Part shown: in pieces, positions 1 to 9,824 of the stretch | Layout of the letters: each line of letters opens with the position of its first letter | Numbering within the stretch: the first letter of the stretch is position 1 | Source: an uncultured Alphaproteobacteria bacterium | GTDB taxonomy: Bacteria; Pseudomonadota; Alphaproteobacteria; Geminicoccales; Geminicoccaceae | Direction: 5' to 3' | Length of the DNA: 64,000 nt | Assembly (NCBI GenBank): GCA_937995535.1 | Contig: CALKJU010000050.1 | Coordinates: forward strand, 44,174-108,173 | The notes under the pieces: generated by a model | Told to the model about the DNA's origin: nothing | What the model saw: only the letters and a program-made list of their open reading frames with translations | Database searches by the model: none | Made by a program: the position numbers and the translations under genes

Positions 1-359
1 ACTTCCACTCCTTGCGGCTGTTGCAGAAGGTCAAGGAGCTCGATCCGACGCTGTTCACCAAGTCCGGGATCATGGTCGGGCTCGGCGAGGAGAAGCGCGA
101 GGTCCTCCAGGTGATGGACGACATGCGCTCGGCCGACGTCGACTTCGTCACCATCGGCCAGTACCTCCAGCCGACGCCACGGCACCACAGGGTGGTCCGC
201 TACGTCGAGCCGGACGAGTTCGCCGCCTATGGGCGAGCGGCGCGGGCCAAGGGTTTTCTGCAGGTCGCCAGTTCGCCGCTGACGCGCTCGTCCTACCATG
301 CCGGCGACGACTTCGTGCGTCTGCGCGCCGCCCGCGAGGCCGCGCTGGCCGCCGCCTGA
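1..359 (+). CDS. lipA: Lipoyl synthase, C-terminal part (5' end outside window)
   Basis: This is the 3' end of a radical-SAM lipoyl synthase, which inserts two sulfur atoms into octanoylated E2 subunits and glycine-cleavage H protein. The frame is open from base 3 with no start inside the window, so the gene is truncated by the window edge. Recognisable LipA C-terminal stretches include [10 protein letters not shown], the [12 protein letters not shown] segment and [13 protein letters not shown], which ends with the conserved serine-rich tail (RSSYHA) that coordinates the auxiliary cluster in the family. The radical-SAM CxxxCxxC motif lies outside the window. The coq10-like gene follows after 5 bases, so the two are probably cotranscribed, a common alphaproteobacterial arrangement. 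Confidence 0.95.
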   Translation, partial: FHSLRLLQKVKELDPTLFTKSGIMVGLGEEKREVLQVMDDMRSADVDFVTIGQYLQPTPRHHRVVRYVEPDEFAAYGRAARAKGFLQVASSPLTRSSYHAGDDFVRLRAAREAALAAA

Positions 360-364
360 CCCGC

Positions 365-853
365 ATGCCGACGCACGCCGAGAAGCGGCAGCTTCCCTAC
401 CGACCCGAGCAGCTTTTCGATCTCGTCGCCGGGGTCGAGCGCTACCCAGAGTTCCTGCCTTGGTGCAAGGCCGCCCGGATCACCTCGCGTGACGGCAATG
501 TCTTCCACGCCGACCTGGTCGTGGCGTTCAAGGTGTTTCGCGAGCGGTTCCGCTCGAAGGTGACTTTACATCCGATGACCCAGATCGATGTCGAGTACAT
601 CGACGGGCCGTTCCGCTACCTGAACAATCACTGGCGCTTCGAGACCGCGCCGAACGGTCACTGCGTGGTCGACTTTTACGTCGACTTCGAGTTCCGCTCG
701 CGCATCTTACAGAATCTGATCGGGCTGCTGTTCAACGAGGCGGTGTCACGGATGGTCGGCGCCTTCGAAGCCCGCGCCCGCAAGCTCTACGGGCCCGACG
801 CCGTGTCGGCGGTGGAGGTAGGTGCGGGCCGTCCGGCAGGGGCACGCGGCTAG
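365..853 (+). CDS. COQ10/RatA-like START-domain protein (type II toxin-antitoxin RatA family)
   Basis: A 162-residue single-domain polyketide-cyclase/START-like protein of the COQ10/RatA family. The N-terminus begins the typical fold with LPYRPEQLFDLVAGVERYPEFLPWC split over residues 9-33, and the FRYLNNHWRFE and VDFYVDFEFRS strands match the family core. Members bind ubiquinone and support its delivery to respiratory complexes; in E. coli the homologue was described as the RatA toxin. In this lineage, directly behind lipA, the respiratory-cofactor role is more likely. Its TAG stop shares the tetranucleotide CTAG with the stop of the convergent HxlR gene. Length is normal for the family. Confidence 0.88.
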   Translation: MPTHAEKRQLPYRPEQLFDLVAGVERYPEFLPWCKAARITSRDGNVFHADLVVAFKVFRERFRSKVTLHPMTQIDVEYIDGPFRYLNNHWRFETAPNGHCVVDFYVDFEFRSRILQNLIGLLFNEAVSRMVGAFEARARKLYGPDAVSAVEVGAGRPAGARG

Positions 854-1179
854 GCGCCGCTCCGCTGCGACTCGAGCGCCGCGATCTGGTCGAGCAGGCC
901 GACGAAGCTCTCTCCGAACGCGGTGAGCCGGTACTCGACCCGGGGCGGAACCTCGGCGAATACCGCTTTGTCCAGCACACCGAAGCGGACCAGCTTGACG
1001 AGGCGCTCGTTGAGCACCTTGGCGGTCAGGCCGGGGACCGCGCGCTCCATCGCGCCCGGCCGGCAGATGCCGGAGCGAACGAGCTGCAGCACGTGCAGCG
1101 ACCATTTGCACCCGAGCACATCCTCCAACATTCCCGCCGTGGTCGGCCCAGGTGGTGACTTTCGCTTTCTGGTCAACAT
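850..1179 (-). CDS. HxlR-family winged-helix transcriptional regulator
   Basis: A 109-residue HxlR-type regulator when started at the ATG at 1179; the frame runs further upstream but that extension does not resemble the family. The core shows the typical signature: a CKWSLHVLQLV helix, LTAKVLNERLVKLVRFGVLD for recognition helix plus wing, and PPRVEYRLTAFGESF near the end. HxlR proteins respond to small molecules, metals or redox stress. It is divergent from the P460 cytochrome gene (104 bases between starts), which is its most likely target. A CxxC-type redox pair is not evident, only the single Cys near residue 23 of the domain start, so the inducer cannot be guessed. Confidence 0.85.
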   Translation of the reverse strand: MLTRKRKSPPGPTTAGMLEDVLGCKWSLHVLQLVRSGICRPGAMERAVPGLTAKVLNERLVKLVRFGVLDKAVFAEVPPRVEYRLTAFGESFVGLLDQIAALESQRSGA

Positions 1180-1282
1180 TTTGCACCGTTCCGTTCGTGC
1201 CTTACCGGAAAGTGCCCGCTGGCGTGACGGACCGGGCCGACTAAGCTCCGCAGTCGAATCGCCAAGCTTCGGAGATCGGTCC

Positions 1283-1756
1283 ATGAGGCACACGGTCCTT
1301 CTCGGCATCGCCGGCGTGCTCGCGGCCGGCGCCGCCTCGGCCCAGCAAGTCCCCTATCCCGAAGGCTACCGCGACTGGCATCATGTCAAGACCATGGTGC
1401 TGCAGCCGGGCCATCCGCTTTACCAGGCGTTCGGCGGCATCCATCACATCTACGCCAATCCGGCGGCCGTCGAGGGCTACCGCACTGGTAGCTTCCCGGA
1501 CGGCGCGGTGATCGTGTTCGACCTCCTCGAGACGGTTGAAGGCGACGCCGCGATCAGCGAGGGGGCGCGCAAGGTCGTGGGTGTCATGCACCGCGACGCG
1601 ACGGCCTTCGCGGCGACGGGCGGCTGGGGCTTCGAGGGCTTCGCTGCCGGCGATCCGGCCACCCGCGCGGTCGGTCCGGGCAACGGCGACGCTTGTTTCG
1701 GCTGCCACCAGGCGGAGGCCGCGCCGAGCTTCGTCTTCAGCCGGCTGCGCCCGTAG
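1283..1756 (+). CDS. Cytochrome P460-family periplasmic haem protein
   Basis: A 157-residue exported protein. Residues 1-20 form a signal peptide ending AASA, followed by a P460-type domain beginning with YPEGYRDWHHVKTMV and a single c-type haem site CFGCH at residues 138-142. The start was chosen at ATG 1283, preceded by GGAGATCGG. P460 cytochromes oxidise hydroxylamine or bind NO; many small bacterial members with this domain have no proven substrate, so only periplasmic haem binding is safe here. It is divergent from the HxlR regulator and its 3' end overlaps the convergent cinA end by 20 bases. Confidence 0.85.
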   Translation: MRHTVLLGIAGVLAAGAASAQQVPYPEGYRDWHHVKTMVLQPGHPLYQAFGGIHHIYANPAAVEGYRTGSFPDGAVIVFDLLETVEGDAAISEGARKVVGVMHRDATAFAATGGWGFEGFAAGDPATRAVGPGNGDACFGCHQAEAAPSFVFSRLRP

Positions 1757-2237
1757 CGCGGATCGCCAGGCGCAGCGCCGCTGCGACGCTGGCCAAGCGG
1801 ACGGCGCTTCGATCGCCGTGGAAGACATGGCGCTCGTGAAGCGCGCCGAGGTCCGTGGCGACGGCGAGATGGACGAGACCGACGGGCTTGGTCGCCGTGG
1901 CGCCACCCGGGCCGGCGATCCCCGTCACGGCGATGGCGAGATCGCACCCGGCGCGGGCGCGGGCGCCCGCCGCCATCTCGCGCGCGGTCGCCTCGCTGAC
2001 CGCGCCCTCGGCGGCGAGCGTCGCGGGCGCGACACCAAGGAGCGCGACCTTGGCCTCGTTGGCGTAGGTCACCCAGCCGCGGTCGACCACGTGCGACGCG
2101 CCGGCATGCTCGGTGAGGCAGGCGGCGACCAGGCCACCGGTGCAGGACTCAGCCGTGGCAAGGCGCCAGCCTCGGGCGCGGCAGGCGTCGAGCAGGGTGG
2201 CGGCGGCAGCGAGGCAGTCGGCGGGGAAGAGGCTCAT
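1737..2237 (-). CDS. pncC: CinA C-terminal-domain protein, nicotinamide-nucleotide amidohydrolase
   Basis: A 166-residue stand-alone CinA C-terminal domain (PncC), which deamidates nicotinamide mononucleotide to nicotinate mononucleotide in pyridine-nucleotide salvage. The domain signature is clear: LATAESCTGGLVAACLTEHAG near residues 25-45, GWVTYANEAKVALLGV, and AIAVTGIAGPGG with the conserved glycine-rich turn. The N-terminal molybdopterin-binding-like domain of full CinA is absent, as is usual in alphaproteobacteria. The start at 2237 forms an ATGA overlap with the ispDF stop, so the two genes are translationally coupled on the minus strand. Confidence 0.92.
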   Translation of the reverse strand: MSLFPADCLAAAATLLDACRARGWRLATAESCTGGLVAACLTEHAGASHVVDRGWVTYANEAKVALLGVAPATLAAEGAVSEATAREMAAGARARAGCDLAIAVTGIAGPGGATATKPVGLVHLAVATDLGALHERHVFHGDRSAVRLASVAAALRLAIRATGAAG

Positions 2238-3418
2238 GCGGAGAGGGCCACGCTGACCACGGCCTGGGCGGCGATGCCTTCCTCGCGCCCGGTGAAGCCC
2301 AGCCGCTCGGTGGTCGTCGCCTTGATGCTCACGCACTCCCGTGGGAGCCTGAGGAGCTCGGCAAGGCGCGCGCGTATCGCCTCACGGTAGGGTGCGATCC
2401 GCGGGCGCTCGCACATTAGCATGACATCGACATTCTCGACGCGGCCGCCGGCCGCCGCGACGAGCTCGACCGCGCGGCCGAGGAACACGGCTGAGTCGAC
2501 GTCGCGCCAGCGTGGATCGCTCGGCGGAAAGTGCTGGCCAATGTCGCCGGCGGCGACGCTGCCCAGCAGGGCATCGGTGATCGCGTGCGCCACGACGTCG
2601 GCATCGGAATGGCCGGCGAGGCCCACCTCGTGCGGGATCTCGACGCCGCCCAGGACGAGGCGCCGGCCAGGCACGAGGCGGTGGACGTCGAAGCCGATCC
2701 CGGTCCGCCAACGCTGGCCGGCGACGAGCCGACGCTCGGCCTCGGCAAGGTCGGCGGGCGTGGTGATTTTCAGGTTCCTTTCCTCGCCGGCAACCGTGCG
2801 CACAGGGATGCCGAGCGCGCTCGCCAGCGCGGCGTCATCGGTGAGCTCGGCACCGGCGAGCCGACGGTGCGCGTCGAGGATGGTCGCGAAGCGGAAGCCC
2901 TGCGGGGTCTGTGCCCGGACAAGCCCTTCACGCGCTTGCGCGCCGACGACCTGCTCGCCTTCGACCCGCTTGAGCGTGTCGACCACGGGCAGGACCGGCA
3001 GCACGGCGTCGGCGTCGCTCAGAGCCGTCACGACCCGGTCGATCAACGCCGGCGACAGGAGCGGTCGGACCGCGTCGTGGATCAGCACGAGCTCGGGCGG
3101 ATCCGCGGCGGCGAGCGCTTCGAGGCCGCGGCGAATGGACTCCTGGCGGCTGTCACCACCCGTGACCGGAGGGGCGATGGCGAGATCGGCGAGTGCCTCC
3201 TCGTAGCAGGCACGGTGGCTCGGGTCGGCCACGACGACGACTGCGTCGACGAGCGGATGATCGCGAAAGCGGCGGACGGTGTGGCGGATCACCGGCTGGC
3301 CCGCCAGGTCGAGATATTGCTTCGGGCGCTCGCCGCCGAAGCGGCTTCCACGACCGGCGGCGACGATCAGCGCGGCGCAACGCATCGGAGCCGAGGAGCG
3401 CTGGGCGTTGGCAGGCAT
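2234..3418 (-). CDS. ispDF: Bifunctional IspD/IspF isoprenoid biosynthesis enzyme
   Basis: A 394-residue fusion carrying two non-consecutive steps of the MEP pathway. Residues about 12-235 are IspD (CDP-ME synthase) with the nucleotide-binding start ALIVAAGRGSRFGGERPKQY and the HDAVRPL motif. Residues about 238-394 are IspF (MECDP synthase) with the metal-binding DVHRLVPG start, GHSDADVVAHAITDALLG, and the closing TTTERLGFTGREEGIAAQA segment. Such fusions are typical of alphaproteobacteria. An internal ATG at 3385 (residue 12) is an equally good start by homology; neither has a strong ribosome site. A dusB gene, often found between ispDF and ntrB in relatives, is missing here. Confidence 0.96.
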   Translation of the reverse strand: MPANAQRSSAPMRCAALIVAAGRGSRFGGERPKQYLDLAGQPVIRHTVRRFRDHPLVDAVVVVADPSHRACYEEALADLAIAPPVTGGDSRQESIRRGLEALAAADPPELVLIHDAVRPLLSPALIDRVVTALSDADAVLPVLPVVDTLKRVEGEQVVGAQAREGLVRAQTPQGFRFATILDAHRRLAGAELTDDAALASALGIPVRTVAGEERNLKITTPADLAEAERRLVAGQRWRTGIGFDVHRLVPGRRLVLGGVEIPHEVGLAGHSDADVVAHAITDALLGSVAAGDIGQHFPPSDPRWRDVDSAVFLGRAVELVAAAGGRVENVDVMLMCERPRIAPYREAIRARLAELLRLPRECVSIKATTTERLGFTGREEGIAAQAVVSVALSA

Positions 3419-3501
3419 GGCGGCAGGCTAGGGCCCGGGCCCCCCGGTGCCAAGGCGGACGGGCGCTTGCCGGGTTGTCGGTTCGCGGCTAGCTATGCTT
3501 C

Positions 3502-4646
3502 ATGCGTAGGCAGGACATCTCTTGTGCCCAGAAAGTAGGCAAGAGCGGACCCGGTCATTCCACACCCGAGCGCATGGACGACGCCGCCCTGCTGCTGGCC
3601 AACCTACCGAGCGCGGTTCTGAGTCTCGATCTGGAGCAGCGCCTGTGCTCGGCCAACCCCGCGGCGGAGCAACTGCTCGGTGCGAGCGCGCAGATGCTGG
3701 TCGGTCGGTCGCTGCCCGACCTGCTCGCGCCGCATGCGCCGCTGCTGGGCCTGGTCCAGCAAGTGGGACATAGCGGTGCGTCGATCTCCGAGTATGGCGT
3801 GGAACTTGCGGTTGCGCGTGGCACCGTGACCACCGTCGACGCCCACCTCACGCCACTCGCCGAGCGACCCGACCGGATCCTCCTCGTGCTGCAGCCTTGC
3901 TCGGTGGCTCGGCGGCTCGACAACGAACTGGCCAACCGCGGCTCGTCGCGCTCGACCGCCGCCCTCGCCCGCACGCTCGCGCACGAGGTCAAGAACCCCC
4001 TGTCCGGGATCCGAGGCGCCGCGCAGCTCCTCGAGCCCGGCATCGAGGCAGAGGACCGGGCACTCATCCGTCTCATCTGCGACGAGACGGATCGGATCGT
4101 GCAGCTCGTCGAGCGGATGGAGGAGTTCGCGGAGACGGGGCCGGTGGCGCGGCGCCCGGTCAACATCCATCAGGTGCTCGAGCATGTGCGGCGGATCGCG
4201 GAGGCCGGGTTCGCCCGGGCGCACCGCATCGTCGAGCTCTACGACCCGTCATTGCCCGAGGTCGCCGGCGACCGCGACAAGCTGATCCAGGTCTTTCTCA
4301 ACCTCGTGAAGAACGCCGCCGAGGCGCTGCCCGCCGAAGGTGGGCTGATCACGCTCGCGACCCACTATCGCCACGGCTTGCGCATGAGCCTCGCGAACAG
4401 CAGCGAGCGCCTCGATCTGCCGATCACCGTCGAGGTGCGCGACAACGGGCCGGGCGTGGCGGAGGAGCTGCGCGACAGCCTGTTCGAGCCGTTCGTGACG
4501 AGCAAGCCCAAGGGCAGCGGCCTCGGTCTGCCGCTGGTGGCGAAGATCGTGGCCGATCATGGCGGCAGCGTGACCTACGTCGCCGGGGAGCCCGGCGCCG
4601 TGTTCCGGGTCAGGCTGCCGGCGGCGCGCGCCGATCGAGGACGCGG

Positions 4647-4650
<4 letters not shown>
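3502..4650 (+). CDS. ntrB: Nitrogen regulation sensor histidine kinase/phosphatase NtrB
   Basis: A 382-residue soluble PAS-HisKA-HATPase kinase. The PAS-like region spans about 28-135. The phosphoacceptor is H161 in the H-box [19 protein letters not shown], the sequence typical of NtrB. The ATPase domain shows [11 protein letters not shown] (N box), DNGPGV (G1) and [19 protein letters not shown] (G2). It controls NtrC phosphorylation in response to PII proteins. The ATG at 3574 (residue 25) is a plausible alternative start that would remove an N-terminus with no family match. The stop overlaps the ntrC start as ATGA. Confidence 0.96.
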
Positions 4651-6095
<1,445 letters not shown>

Positions 6096-6141
6096 TGGCG
6101 GTGTAAAGGACCTTTCCTTCCGCCGCGCACGAGGTCGGTTC

Positions 6142-8418
6142 TTGCTCTCGTTCCTCCGCCCCGGCGCGTCGAGCGCGTGGGAGCGGGTCCGCCGGGTCGA
6201 CATCGAGCGACGCCTCGCTCTCGTCCTGACTGTTGCCGCGATCGTTTCGGGGCTGGCGACCTACGTCGCAATCTCGGGCGCGCCGCCTTACGGCTCCGAC
6301 GTCCGCACGATCCTGATCCTCCTCAACCTCGACCTGGTCCTGCTCCTTCTGCTGGGGTTGATCATCGCCCGGCGGCTGGTCGCACTCTACCTGCAGCGGC
6401 GGCAGGGCTCGGCCGGCTCGCGACTCCATCTCCGCCTCGTCGCGTTGTTCGGCCTGGTGGCCAGCACACCGGCGATCCTGGTGGCCGTCTTCTCGGTGGT
6501 CTTCCTCAGCAACGGGCTGGAGGCGTGGTTCAGCGAGCGGGTCCGCAGCGCGCTCGAGAACTCGCTCGCCGTCGCCGAGGCCTATCTCGCCGAGCACAAG
6601 GAGAATGTCCGCGCCGACGCGTTGGCGATGGCCGCGGACATCGACCGCGAGACGGGGTTCCTCCTCGACCCGACCGAGCGGCTGCGCCAAGTGGTGAATG
6701 CGCAGGCCGCAGTCCGCTCGCTGACCGAAGCGGTGGTGTTCGACGCGAGCGGACTGGTCCTTGCCCGGGCCGGCCTGAGCTTCACGATGGACATGGCCAT
6801 CGAGCAGCTCCCGCCGGACGCGCTCGAGCAGGCCGATCTCGGTGAGGTGGTGACCTTCACCAGCGACACCGACGACCGCGTCCGTGCGCTGGTCCGCCTC
6901 GACGGGCTGGGCGACGTGTACCTGTTCGTCGGACGCTTCGTCGATGCCACCGTGCTCGGCTCGATGGAACGGACCCAGGCCCTCGTCGCCGAGTATCAGA
7001 TGATCGAGCGGCAACGCTCCGGCATCCAGGTGACCTCGGCGCTGATCTTCGGGATCGTTGCCCTGCTCCTGCTGTTCGCCGCGGTCTGGGTCGGGCTCAC
7101 CTTGGCGAACGAGCTGGCGGCGCCGATCAGCCGGTTGATCGACGCCGCCGATCGGGTCCGCGGCGGCGACCTGTCCGCGCGGGTGCCGGAGGCGCCCGAG
7201 GCGGACGAGATCGGCGTGCTGAGCCGCGCCTTCAACCGGATGACGAGCCAGCTCGAGAGCCAGCGTGCGGAGCTCGTCGAGGCCAACCAGCAGCTCGACG
7301 AACGGCGTCGCTTTACCGAGGCCGTTCTGACCGGCGTGACCGCGGGCGTGCTCGGCCTCGACGCCCAGGGATGCATCGTCCTGCCCAACCGCTCGGCGAT
7401 CGACTTCCTCGGCGGCGACGACGTCCTCGGCCAGCGCCTGGACGAGCTCGTGCCGGAGCTGGCCCCGATCCTCGCGCGCGCGGCCACCGGCGACGTCGCG
7501 GTCGTCACCGAGCAGGTCTCGGTTCGTCGCGGCCAGACGCAGCGGATCCTGCTCGTTCGTGTCGCGGCCCTGCACGATCAGGAAGGGATCGACGGCTTCG
7601 TCGTCACCTTCGATGACGTGACCGAGCTGCTCAGTGCCCAGCGGCAGGCCGCCTGGGCCGAGGTCGCCCGTCGCATCGCCCACGAGGTGAAGAACCCGTT
7701 GACGCCGATCCGCCTCTCCGCCGAGCGCCTGAGCCGCAAGTACCTGCCGCAGATCGGCGAGGGGCGCGAGGCCTTCGCCGGCGCCGTCGACACGATCATT
7801 CGCCAGGTCGACAGCATCGGCCGGCTGATCGGCGAGTTCTCGGCCTTCGCGCGGATGCCCGCGCCGGTTCTGCGCGAGGAGGCTCTGGCGGACCTCGCGC
7901 GTGAGGCGCTGCTGCTGCAGCAGGGGGCTTGGCCGAGGCTCACCTTCCGCCTCGAGCTGCCCGAGGACGATCCGGTCCGGCTGCTCTGCGACGGGCAGAA
8001 GGTCACCCAGGCCCTGACCAACCTGCTGCAGAACGCGGTCGACGCGCTCAGCGAGCGGAGCGAGGTGCCGCCGGACCGGCCGGGCACCGTGGTCCTGCGT
8101 GTGACGCGGCAGGGCGGCTCGGTCGTGATCGAGGTCGAGGACGACGGCCCGGGTCTGCCCGAGGGTGACCGCCAGCGCCTGCTCGAGCCCTACGTGACCA
8201 GCCGCGCCCGTGGCACCGGGTTGGGGCTTGCCATCGTCAGGAAGATCATGGAGGAACATGGCGGTCGGGTGGAGCTGGCGGATCGCCGGCTCGGGGGGGC
8301 GATCGTCAGGCTGATCTTCCCTGAGACGGCGGTGCGGCAGGCTCGGCGTAGCGGGCCGACCGACACGGCCTCGCCCGATGCGACGCCTCCCAGGGAACCC
8401 GCCAGGACCGAGGGATGA
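6142..8418 (+). CDS. ntrY: Membrane sensor histidine kinase NtrY
   Basis: A 758-residue sensor starting with TTG. Hydrophobic helices lie at about 27-48, 55-75 and 92-118, then an extracytoplasmic segment, a further membrane helix near 295-318, a HAMP region (ISRLIDAADRVRGGDLSARV), a PAS domain and the kinase core. H514 lies in the H-box [19 protein letters not shown], characteristic of NtrY; N box LTNLLQNAVDAL and G2 box GTGLGLAIVRKIMEEHGG follow. NtrYX senses redox or nitrogen status and cross-talks with NtrBC in alphaproteobacteria. The stop overlaps ntrX as ATGA. Confidence 0.96.
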   Translation: MLSFLRPGASSAWERVRRVDIERRLALVLTVAAIVSGLATYVAISGAPPYGSDVRTILILLNLDLVLLLLLGLIIARRLVALYLQRRQGSAGSRLHLRLVALFGLVASTPAILVAVFSVVFLSNGLEAWFSERVRSALENSLAVAEAYLAEHKENVRADALAMAADIDRETGFLLDPTERLRQVVNAQAAVRSLTEAVVFDASGLVLARAGLSFTMDMAIEQLPPDALEQADLGEVVTFTSDTDDRVRALVRLDGLGDVYLFVGRFVDATVLGSMERTQALVAEYQMIERQRSGIQVTSALIFGIVALLLLFAAVWVGLTLANELAAPISRLIDAADRVRGGDLSARVPEAPEADEIGVLSRAFNRMTSQLESQRAELVEANQQLDERRRFTEAVLTGVTAGVLGLDAQGCIVLPNRSAIDFLGGDDVLGQRLDELVPELAPILARAATGDVAVVTEQVSVRRGQTQRILLVRVAALHDQEGIDGFVVTFDDVTELLSAQRQAAWAEVARRIAHEVKNPLTPIRLSAERLSRKYLPQIGEGREAFAGAVDTIIRQVDSIGRLIGEFSAFARMPAPVLREEALADLAREALLLQQGAWPRLTFRLELPEDDPVRLLCDGQKVTQALTNLLQNAVDALSERSEVPPDRPGTVVLRVTRQGGSVVIEVEDDGPGLPEGDRQRLLEPYVTSRARGTGLGLAIVRKIMEEHGGRVELADRRLGGAIVRLIFPETAVRQARRSGPTDTASPDATPPREPARTEG

Positions 8419-9800
8419 GCAAGGACATCCTGATCGTAGACGACGAGCCCGCGATCCGCGAGGTGGTGGCGGCGGTGCTCGAGGACGAGGGCTACCGTCC
8501 GCGGCAGGCCGCCGGCAGCGATGACGCCTTCCGTGAGATCGCCAAGCGGGCGCCGGGCTTGGTCTTGCTCGACATCTGGCTCGAAGGGAGCCAGCTCGAC
8601 GGGATCCAGATCCTCGAGCGCCTGCAGGCCGAGCACCCACACGTCCCGGTGATCATGTTCAGCGGCCACGGCACGATCGAGACCGCGGTCGCAGCGATCC
8701 GCAAGGGGGCCTACGACTTCATCGAGAAGCCGTTCAAGTCGGACCGCCTGTTGCTGGCCGTGTCGCGGGCCCTGGAAGCGAGCCGGCTGCGGCGTGAGAA
8801 CGCCGAGTTGCGCGAGCGTGCCGGGGAGGACGCGGAGCTGATCGGCACCTCGCCGGCCATGGCCAAGGTGCGGCAGACGATCGAGCGCGTCGCGCCGACC
8901 GGGAGCCGCATCTTCATCATGGGACCACCGGGCTCGGGCAAAGAGCTGGCGGCACGCATGATCCACGCGCGGTCGCGTCGCGCGGATGGGCCGTTCGTCG
9001 TCGTCAACGCCGCAGCCCTCGGCGCGGATCGTGTCGACGTCGAGCTGTTCGGTGCGGAGCCCGGCTATGGCGGCGCCGATCAGCCGCGACTGATCGGCAT
9101 GTTCGAGCGCGCCCACACCGGCACCCTGTTGCTCGACGAAGTCGCGGACATGCCGCTCGAGACGCAGGGCCGGATCCTGCGCCTGTTGCAGGAGCAGCGG
9201 TTCACCCGGCTCGGCGGCGACCAGCGGATCGAGGTCGACGTGCGCGTGCTCGCCTCGACGCATCGCGACATCAAGGCGGACATGGCGGCCGGGCGATTCC
9301 GCGAGGATCTGTTCTACCGCCTCGCCGTGGTCCCGCTGCAGATGCCGCCGCTCAGCGAGCGGCGCACCGACATCCCGCTGCTCGCGCGGCATTTCATGCA
9401 GCGCGCGGCGCGCGCTGCCGGCATGCCGCCGCGGACCATCACCGACGACGCGATGGCCGTGCTGCAGACGGCCGAGTGGCCGGGCGACGTGCGCCAGCTG
9501 CGCAACACCATCGAGTGGATCCTGATCATGGCGCCCGGCGACGCCGACACGCCGATCGGCGTCGAGGGCCTGCCACCGGACCTCGCCAACAGCGCCGCCG
9601 GCGCCATGGATCCGAGTGCCAACGCCGAACTGGTCTCGATGCCGCTGCGCGAGGCCCGCGAGCATTTCGAGCGCGCCTACCTGCACGCCCAGCTCGACCG
9701 CTTCGGCGGCAACATCTCGCGGACCGCGACCTTCGTCGGGATGGAGCGCTCGGCGCTGCATCGCAAGCTGAAGACCCTCGGCCTGAACAGTGACGACTGA
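8415..9800 (+). CDS. ntrX: Response regulator NtrX
   Basis: A 461-residue NtrC-like regulator with receiver (D53 in LVLLDIWLEGS), AAA+ core and Fis-type helix-turn-helix (NISRTATFVGMERSALHRKL). Walker A reads GPPGSGKE and Walker B GTLLLDEVADMP. The GAFTGA loop that contacts sigma-54 is replaced by a degenerate sequence around GAEPGYGGADQPRLIG, as is usual for NtrX, so it probably regulates without sigma-54. The receiver shows the NtrX-type insertion ending LDGIQILERL. It partners NtrY, with which it overlaps by four bases; trkA follows after 24 bases. Confidence 0.95.
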   Translation: MSKDILIVDDEPAIREVVAAVLEDEGYRPRQAAGSDDAFREIAKRAPGLVLLDIWLEGSQLDGIQILERLQAEHPHVPVIMFSGHGTIETAVAAIRKGAYDFIEKPFKSDRLLLAVSRALEASRLRRENAELRERAGEDAELIGTSPAMAKVRQTIERVAPTGSRIFIMGPPGSGKELAARMIHARSRRADGPFVVVNAAALGADRVDVELFGAEPGYGGADQPRLIGMFERAHTGTLLLDEVADMPLETQGRILRLLQEQRFTRLGGDQRIEVDVRVLASTHRDIKADMAAGRFREDLFYRLAVVPLQMPPLSERRTDIPLLARHFMQRAARAAGMPPRTITDDAMAVLQTAEWPGDVRQLRNTIEWILIMAPGDADTPIGVEGLPPDLANSAAGAMDPSANAELVSMPLREAREHFERAYLHAQLDRFGGNISRTATFVGMERSALHRKLKTLGLNSDD

Positions 9801-9824
9801 GGCGGTCGCGCAGCAGGGCCGGCC

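Noticed and set aside
3467..3495. Promoter-like TTGCCG-17-TAGCTA before ntrB
   Set aside because: The -10 match is poor, and its position only 6 bases before the 3502 ATG is awkward unless translation starts at 3574.
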